Positions 60,116 through 64,000 of a stretch of 64,000 nt of DNA are shown one piece after another. The DNA lies in the NCBI GenBank assembly GCA_002224055.1, contig AZLU01000026.1, forward strand, positions 124,001 through 188,000. Direction: 5' to 3'. The translations under genes were made by a program, and so were the position numbers. The notes beneath the pieces were generated by a model, which did no database searches, was not told the DNA's origin, and saw nothing but the letters and a program-made list of their open reading frames with translations. The number at the start of each line of letters is the position of its first letter. The first letter of the stretch is position 1. The stretch is from Pezizomycotina sp. ARF18 (taxonomy: Eukaryota; Ascomycota).

Positions 60116-61735
60116 TTAGAACGCGCGGCCAGGTGGTGGCCCTCTGCTCCCTGTGTTGCCACCATGAATTTGGGTACGGCTACCGGTCGTTCATGCTGCT
60201 TTACTAACAGGGGTAGGTCCTCGTGGCTGACTTCCACGCTCGTCGTGACCATGATCTGCTGTGGCACCTCTGGCACGGGTGGGGCGTTGTTGGTGGCCTT
60301 GTAGGCCTTGTTGGGGCCGACAACGACCCGCTCGTGGTGTACGACCGCTTCGGGGTCCTGGACGGCCGCAAGATTGGCAGCAGGTATGCTCGGCGGTTTT
60401 CATCGACGACACGGACGACACCGAATTGACGGACGAGGACGACTTGGAGCGCGTCCTAACAGGGCGGGGATACATGACGACCGATCCCTGTCGAAGCCCC
60501 GGTTTTTCCATGGGATAACTTGAAAGAGGTTCGGATCCTCTCCTAGACATTTGGGTACCGTTACCACTCCCGCCGGAGGAATTGAGCGAGATGGTGGTAA
60601 GAGATTTGACATGGCGTCTACACTGGTAAATGACGCCGCTAATGAAGGAATCAGGGCAACAATTATAGGTTTCATGAACGGGAGACAAGCGCAGATGATA
60701 CCAAGATGGACTTCCAAGGTGATATACAACCAAAGATAGTAACCATACCTAAGAAACGAAAATATTAGACTTTGATTGCAAGAGTTATGTCTGGGAAACG
60801 AAGAAGACTTACAGGTAGCATCGGTGAGTTGCAAGACTACCTCGACATATTTTAGCCTCAGGGCGGAGAAAACACAGCACCTGTATTTACACGTCGTTAG
60901 TAAAGCTGTCGAGAAAAACTGATAATAAAGGTGGTGGCTATTGATATTCATACAGTAAACCTAGCCCATCAAGAAGATAAGCGAGCTCTTTTGCAGTGTT
61001 GGCAACTTTAATTGCCAAATGGTCTTGATCGGTAAGATAAAGATCACAACGTCCAGGAAGAGGTTCAAGCCCGTCATCGTGTACGTGATTACGACGTTTT
61101 GCGTTTGGTTGAGACATTTGACATTCGGAGTGAAAAAGTCCCACACCGTGAATAGGATCGCATCTAAAGATCCATATGACCGTAAAGACGACGCCGTTGA
61201 CGATTACTGCGAGCATGGTGATGTATACGAGGATGCGGAAGACTTTGCTTTGGGCGAAGCGGAGGAAGAAACACAGGATTGACAGCTTCGCGAAGGCCAT
61301 GCTGTCGACGTACGCCACTGGCTGATCCAAGTAAGAAGCATCATGGGAGTGACGTTCGGAATCCAGAAGTCTATCGTGTGTCGACCCCAACCTAGTGGTA
61401 TCATCATTACTTTGTGACGGTAACTACTACACCGAATACCTAAAGAGTTTCAAGGGCATACGTTAGATTATCCAAATGCGTGTTTGTCGGGGGAAAGTCG
61501 AACTTGTTGCTGTTTTGTACATACCATGCTAATACGATAAAGATATCATCTTTGCCCAACGACTTCAACATATACGCTCTTGCGTATAACCGTAATAAAA
61601 AACCGTTGTCGAGAGCACTAGTAAAAGGATATTGATAGGTCCTAGGTAATGTCCAGCTACCTGTGGGTTCTTGTAGTTCGGAACTTCGCCCGCTGTGAAC
61701 TTTGGAGCGTTGACGTTCCCAACGCTGGGAGCCAT
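60116..61735 (-). CDS. Pth11-like integral membrane protein with fungal rhodopsin-type domain
   Basis: Seven-helix plasma-membrane protein of the Pth11-related group, proposed receptors in filamentous fungi; its ligand is unknown and no CFEM domain is present. The ATG gives MAPSVGNVNAPKF. The family pattern is clear: LKSLGKDDIFIVLAWY after the first helices, then FAKLSILCFFLRF, ILVYITMLAVIVNGVVFTVI followed by WIFRCDPI, VKCLNQTQNVVITYTMTGLN, VVIFILPIKTIWQLKLP, and YLWLYITLEVHLGIICACLP leading into FMKPIIVALIPS. The RCDP..C spacing matches the disulphide-bearing loop of the group. The cytosolic tail is Ser/Arg-rich. The likely C-terminus is GGNTGSRGPPPGRAF, with stop at 60116-60118, although another frame is open there. 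Frame changes occur, for example at the A run 61597-61602 (plus strand). It stands alone, without a G-protein gene nearby. Confidence 0.87.
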
Positions 61736-64000
61736 GGTGATCGAGGTGATTCTAGCGTCGAGCTAGCAGACTAACGACTATTTGTAAGTTTCTTTCCTCC
61801 TTCTTCCCAAAACGCAAATAAACTAAACAATTGACTCACTATTCGGGATTGTCGATTGTCGATAATAATGTGTCGTTTGAAGTTTTATCTAAGATGCCAA
61901 ACAACCAGCCACCTGTTGCGGACAAAACCGATTTCGAGATGTTCGTTAACGTTTTCCTTCGATGAAGCTTCCTTATCTTCTCGAACCGCCTCGGATCCCA
62001 ACCGTTTCTATTGAGTTTTGTGTTTTGACTCAAAAGAAATGGAAAAATGGTAAAGAAGGCGAAGGTTGGCATTAAAAGGAAGTTTCTCTTGCTTCCTTCA
62101 GAAGAAATATTTCTTTAAAAAGAACAAACGATTGGAGTCACGGGGGGTGAAATGGTTAATATACGGGCACTGTTTTTCTTATGTATTTTCTTTTCGTGCT
62201 GCGGTGCGCGAGCCTCGATATTTTTTTTTGCCCACCGATATACCGGTTTTATGCCCCACTAATGCACATGTTCGAAAAGGGGAAACGATGAAGATCGAGC
62301 GTTTCGCATATGCCCATGCCTCTTTTGCCCTTGCACCGTGCGCTGATTTTTTTTTTTTTTCGGGACTCCTCAAGGGCTTTGGTTGGACGAACTTTGAGCG
62401 CCTGAGATAGTATCAAATTTTGGCTGAGGGAAAATTGCGCGAATCGAATCGTGTGTCGACCTTGCCCACAGCTATTTCCAGCTTAGGCCCAAGTCCTACA
62501 TTGGGAATCGAGGGACTTAAAAGAGGGCTGTCAAAGATAGGAAAGGCTTGGGAGAGAAAAGTAATTTAGGAATATCATAGAAAAAAAAAAAAGAAAAAAA
62601 GAAAGAAAGAAAATTCGAATTAAAAACGATCGCGATAGGGAAGAGGAATAAAATCACGAACATTCCGGACCCACAGGCACCGGAGGGGCCTAAGATTTCT
62701 AACATGGCCTGTTTATCGGAGGTACTCCAGGGCGATCTCGTCCAGTACATGCAGTAGAGGGTGAGAGCCCTCGCCACACAGCAGCCCATGTAGGATCACT
62801 AGAGGCTCGAGTTCCGACTAAAACACACCCCATGGTAGCAAGGTAGTTTAGCTTGCCATCCATTATTCGCCAATATGGTGCAAGGTATCGTATATTTGCA
62901 ATAACTCATATGAAATGGGCTTCCCTATTCAGGAGTACTGGACCCACTCTATGTTCTGGGTTACACTCCATTAAAGCTTCGAAACGCTGTGGTGGACTCC
63001 GTTTGCAGTTATTAGTGTTAATTTTCAGCTCAGCTCTCGTCCAATCCGCCTTGTGATGTTCTCCCGGATCGATGTCGCCCTTGCCGAAGAAAAAGCAAAA
63101 AGGCTGTGAGGCCAGAGCTTTCTCTGAAACCCTTCCCCCTTGGCGAGCAAATCTCTCCTGCCAAAAGAACCGAGGGTCGGGGATGGGCTGGTCACCTCCG
63201 GGGCAGTCACATCTACCTAGCAAAAAGAAAAAAATTCCGCAGTGCATACTTGACAGCCTCTAAAAATATCCTTCCGCCAGTAGTCGTGGCCCACACTAAA
63301 ATGACCATGTTTCTTTTTCCTGCGTTCGCTTCCCAAAGCTCTTTTTTTTTTTTTTTTTTTTTTTCCCAGGTGTGGCAGAGCGAAAACGGGATTCTGGTTC
63401 CTGAGTGGTTGGCGAGGTCAACCCCACAATTCCCAGCGCCATTATGGTGCAGGGTGATGCAACCAATCGTCAACGCTTGAAGGCCCTCGGTCACCACACC
63501 CCGGGCGATGTGTGATATTGATGGACAAGGGTCGTGGAGAGGGGCAGTCGTTTAGTGAGAGTTGAGAGGTTGATCGACATTATTTTATATCCAACTTTGT
63601 TCGGGCGGTTTTATATGATTTATTTCCTGTCGCGAACGAAAATTGAAGAAAAAAGAGCTCTCTCGCACCACCCACCTGATTAATCTTTCTTCGTATCATG
63701 CAATGGATACTATCGCATTTTGGTGTTGTCTTTGTTAGTGAACCAACATCTATACTTTCAGAAAGACGCTAGTGAGCTCGTTGTTTATTCCTCACCACAC
63801 CAGGTTGAAGAAAACCCCGCAAATCTAAGTCCTTTATTGCCTTCCTTCCTTCCCCACCCGTTATCCGTCCGTCGTAAATCTCCACATTTTCATGGATATG
63901 AATAATTCATGTCGAACCAGTCAAGCACACTAAACGCACCCATGCTATTCACGATTGCAAAGATGGCGTGGATGTGTGGACCTTGAAGAAATAACTGAAA
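61736..64000. other. Receptor upstream region and unassigned right flank
   Basis: No gene is supportable. Just upstream of the receptor, a 77-codon minus-strand frame (61839-62072) starts with ATG and a short hydrophobic stretch (MPTFAFFTIFPFLLSQ); it could be an upstream open frame or chance. Further right, 62.5-63.5 kb is somewhat more GC-rich, with open frames up to 124 codons on the plus strand (63106-63480) that include a Phe run from the T tract at 63342-63364. None has a recognisable motif. The window ends in AT-rich DNA. Confidence 0.45.

Noticed and set aside
1-64000. tRNA, 5S rRNA and CRISPR arrays
   Set aside because: I looked for T-arm motifs on both strands, 5S-like internal control regions, and regularly spaced direct repeats, and found none that were convincing. 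A covariance-model scan would be decisive.
1-64000. Old virus copies or LTR-type elements
   Set aside because: No long terminal repeats, integrase, reverse transcriptase or capsid-like motifs were recognised in any frame.

Overview
The window is nuclear DNA of a filamentous ascomycete (Pezizomycotina). The evidence is the gene set (a Zn2Cys6 regulator with a fungal-specific middle domain, a Pth11-like rhodopsin-fold receptor, a NACHT-ankyrin NLR), short GT..AG introns inside conserved genes, and intergenic DNA full of long poly-T and poly-A tracts. I cannot place it below class level. I recognise 14 protein-coding genes and no convincing tRNA, rRNA, CRISPR array or intact mobile element.

Layout. 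1-5.1 kb: gene-poor, T-tract-rich DNA. 5.1-8.5 kb (+): Zn2Cys6 transcription factor. 8.5-15.7 kb: no genes; most of it has an unusual texture, without homopolymer runs. 15.7-19.2 kb (-): coiled-coil protein with hydrophobic C-terminal segments. 20.7-24.8 kb (-): Kap120/importin-11 karyopherin. 25.9-27.1 kb (-): 2OG-Fe(II) oxygenase of the prolyl-4-hydroxylase type. 28.2-31.7 kb (-): NACHT-ankyrin NLR. 32.4-33.5 kb (-): mitochondrial Bax-inhibitor-family protein. 34.0-35.2 kb (+): RNA polymerase III subunit RPC34. 36.4-38.3 kb (-): Osh6/Osh7-type lipid-transfer protein. 40.9-43.1 kb (+): Hsp70/Hsp90 co-chaperone Sti1. 44.1-46.0 kb (-): MFS transporter. 48.3-49.8 kb (-): class I histone deacetylase, Hos2 type. 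50.4-51.6 kb (+): ING-family PHD protein. 52.2-55.8 kb (+): SNF2 helicase of the ERCC6L2/Rad26-like type. 55.8-60.1 kb: no genes. 60.1-61.7 kb (-): Pth11-like membrane protein. 61.7-64 kb: nothing assignable.

Most genes are housekeeping and show no operon-like logic. One chromatin neighbourhood stands out: the Hos2-type deacetylase and the ING protein (likely in a histone acetyltransferase complex) are divergent from a 590-bp spacer, and the ERCC6L2-like SNF2 enzyme follows in the ING direction.

A feature of the whole window shapes every gene call. Nearly every conserved gene is interrupted by single-base frame changes, very often at short homopolymers, while protein similarity continues in the next frame. 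Because unrelated essential genes are all affected, the simplest reading is an unpolished long-read assembly, not pseudogenes. Gene spans below run from the inferred start to the inferred stop, across introns and these frame changes.
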